Source of the DNA: an uncultured Odoribacter sp.
Lineage (GTDB): Bacteria > Bacteroidota > Bacteroidia > Bacteroidales > Marinifilaceae
Assembly (NCBI GenBank): GCA_905204385.1
Contig: CAJKZL010000140.1
Location: forward strand, 1 to 7,487
Length of the DNA stretch: 7,487 nt
Direction: 5' to 3'
Under the pieces are notes generated by a model. It did not search any database. It was given only the letters and a program-made list of their open reading frames with translations, and had not been told where the DNA came from. Shown piece by piece: positions 6,810 through 7,487 of the stretch. The position numbers and the translations under genes are program-made. How positions within the stretch are numbered: the first letter of the stretch is position 1; every line of letters starts with the position of its first letter.

Positions 6810-7487
6810 CGGAGTGTCCGTATCGAGAGCCAGGGAGAACGTCGTTCCTTCGTTCTCTTTACTGCTGACGTGAAAATATCCTTTATATTGGCGGACGATT
6901 TTCCGGATATAGGCTAATCCTATACCATGATTATCGCTATGAGGGTTTATCCGGAAACCCGTTTTGAAAATATTTTTTTGTAAACGCTCGGGTATGCCCC
7001 TTCCATTGTCCTTTACCGATATCAGCAAACGTCCACGTTTGTCCCGGGCACAGGTAACGACGATGCGCACCGGCCGGCCGGCATGTTTGACGGCATTGCC
7101 GACGAGGTTGTCGATGATGTGCAGCAGGTGGAACGGATCCGCTACAATTTCCGCCTCTTCCATTGTGAAATCGAGGTCGATTCGGAGTCCTTCGTTTGCG
7201 TCGCGATGTGCAGCGATTAGTTTTTCGATGGCCTCTTTCAGGTTAAAAGTCCGGTTATCGATCTTTCCTCCCCATTCGCTGGCGGAACGGAGAGTCAGTT
7301 TTTCCATTTCAGCTAATAACTCTGTGGACTGTCGACCGGCAATCCGAAGTTTTTGCAAGATTTTGCCGGTTTCCCAGTTGCTTAAATTTTTTAGAATGCG
7401 TTTTTCGATATCCCGGTTTGTGCATAAAGGAGTTTTCAGGTCGTGAATAAAATCGGTTTGTTTTTCAAGCAGGGAGTTATTTCTTCT
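5940..7487 (-). CDS. histidine kinase core fused to a second membrane sensor with pseudo-DHp domain (5' partial)
   Basis: The frame is open from the right edge to TAA at 5940-5942, 515 residues visible. Order: (1) DHp helix with H-box 'DFIHDLKTPL' (His15 of the visible part, codon 7443-7445). (2) Complete HATPase_c: N-box 'IIDNLVGNAVKHAG', G1 'DNGRGIP', G2 'HGIGLAYIRKIV', end 'GTTFSLAL'. (3) After only 'DTDTP', an internal Met (ATG 6807-6809) starts 'MKSKRFSLSP' and a transmembrane helix ('AIYYYFFLSILLSDIIWLTNLY'), a periplasmic domain of about 150 residues, and a second helix ('WLIIALASVLLAGWFSYLLY'). (4) A cytoplasmic helical tail 'LQREKVQHFIRELYPQLEQ' to 'NYERMLEKINDLLNRI'. The tail resembles a DHp with Arg at the His position and no ATPase domain follows. 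The first sensor lies outside the window. Kinases normally end at the ATPase domain, so this is either a true fusion, a recent fusion of two tandem genes, or two proteins with internal initiation at 6809. The lower part precedes the response regulator. Confidence 0.85.
   Translation of the reverse strand, partial: RRNNSLLEKQTDFIHDLKTPLCTNRDIEKRILKNLSNWETGKILQKLRIAGRQSTELLAEMEKLTLRSASEWGGKIDNRTFNLKEAIEKLIAAHRDANEGLRIDLDFTMEEAEIVADPFHLLHIIDNLVGNAVKHAGRPVRIVVTCARDKRGRLLISVKDNGRGIPERLQKNIFKTGFRINPHSDNHGIGLAYIRKIVRQYKGYFHVSSKENEGTTFSLALDTDTPMKSKRFSLSPAIYYYFFLSILLSDIIWLTNLYSAERNAFRNREGILLDEAVLDHSKDAFRWREDTTYFKNNWAEKTITIVRNQKDTTMPMGTHTNQGYVYGHMFYDLRDTWWSIDSIDGPYRKISSNRHRAIYFHKDSSGKIIDRYPANAPAIFMPVTFKMPLGFVEGHRLEVQLAYPWMSSFHHNRGWLIIALASVLLAGWFSYLLYRLTKRQQAIVHLQREKVQHFIRELYPQLEQILLSEKNMLEQAEICSREPLSAHLENNIRNYERMLEKINDLLNRIVWMRVH

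Noticed and set aside
6964..7446. 160-residue open frame on the plus strand opposite the kinase core
   Set aside because: The minus strand holds all kinase motifs here. The plus-strand frame is Ser/Arg-rich antisense sequence without domain features.
1..7487. tRNA, rRNA or riboswitch
   Set aside because: I saw no tRNA-like cloverleaf ends, no conserved rRNA segments and no riboswitch core motifs. The intergenic gaps are all under 190 bases.

Overview
The window looks like a chromosomal segment of a Bacteroidales-type bacterium (phylum Bacteroidota). This rests on the protein families present (a 6-bladed beta-propeller protein of the Bacteroidetes type, a DcaP-like porin, a transglutaminase-like lipoprotein with a discoidin-like tail, a 'FIHDLKTPL'-type histidine kinase with an OmpR-family regulator), on the weak A-rich ribosome binding sites, and on one promoter candidate matching the Bacteroides TTTG-N19-TAnnTTTG pattern. 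The genus cannot be fixed from this sequence.

Layout. Bases 1-749 (+) hold the 3' part of a 6-bladed beta-propeller protein, cut by the left edge and carrying an in-frame TAA 37 codons before its natural end. A perfect 22-bp inverted repeat (752-801) separates it from a convergent, intact DcaP-like outer-membrane porin (806-2050, -). A 187-bp divergent spacer follows. Then come a secreted calcineurin-like metallophosphoesterase (2238-3239, +), interrupted by a TAG just after its signal peptide, and a transglutaminase-like lipoprotein (3324-5135, +), interrupted by a TAA in mid-gene. Convergent to these, on the minus strand, is a two-component system: an OmpR-family response regulator (5170-5868) downstream of a histidine kinase reading frame (5940-7487) that runs off the right edge.

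Three things stand out. First, all three plus-strand genes are broken by exactly one in-frame stop with perfect homology-like continuation on both sides. This points to local gene decay, sequence error or, less likely, stop-codon readthrough. Second, the kinase frame is unusual: a complete phospho-acceptor and ATPase core is followed, with no stop, by a second membrane sensor (TM - periplasmic domain - TM). That sensor ends in what looks like a degenerate dimerisation domain with Arg in place of the phospho-accepting His, and it has no ATPase domain. Third, 27-bp repeat units with ATCAA/TTGAT ends and a GGGGACGGTTCCTTT core lie on both sides of the transglutaminase-like gene. Two form a long hairpin upstream and a third sits downstream, overlapping the regulator's stop codon.

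Functionally the left and middle genes encode cell-envelope or secreted proteins (porin, phosphoesterase, lipoprotein). The right part is a signalling pair. Nothing in the sequence proves that the pair controls the envelope genes.
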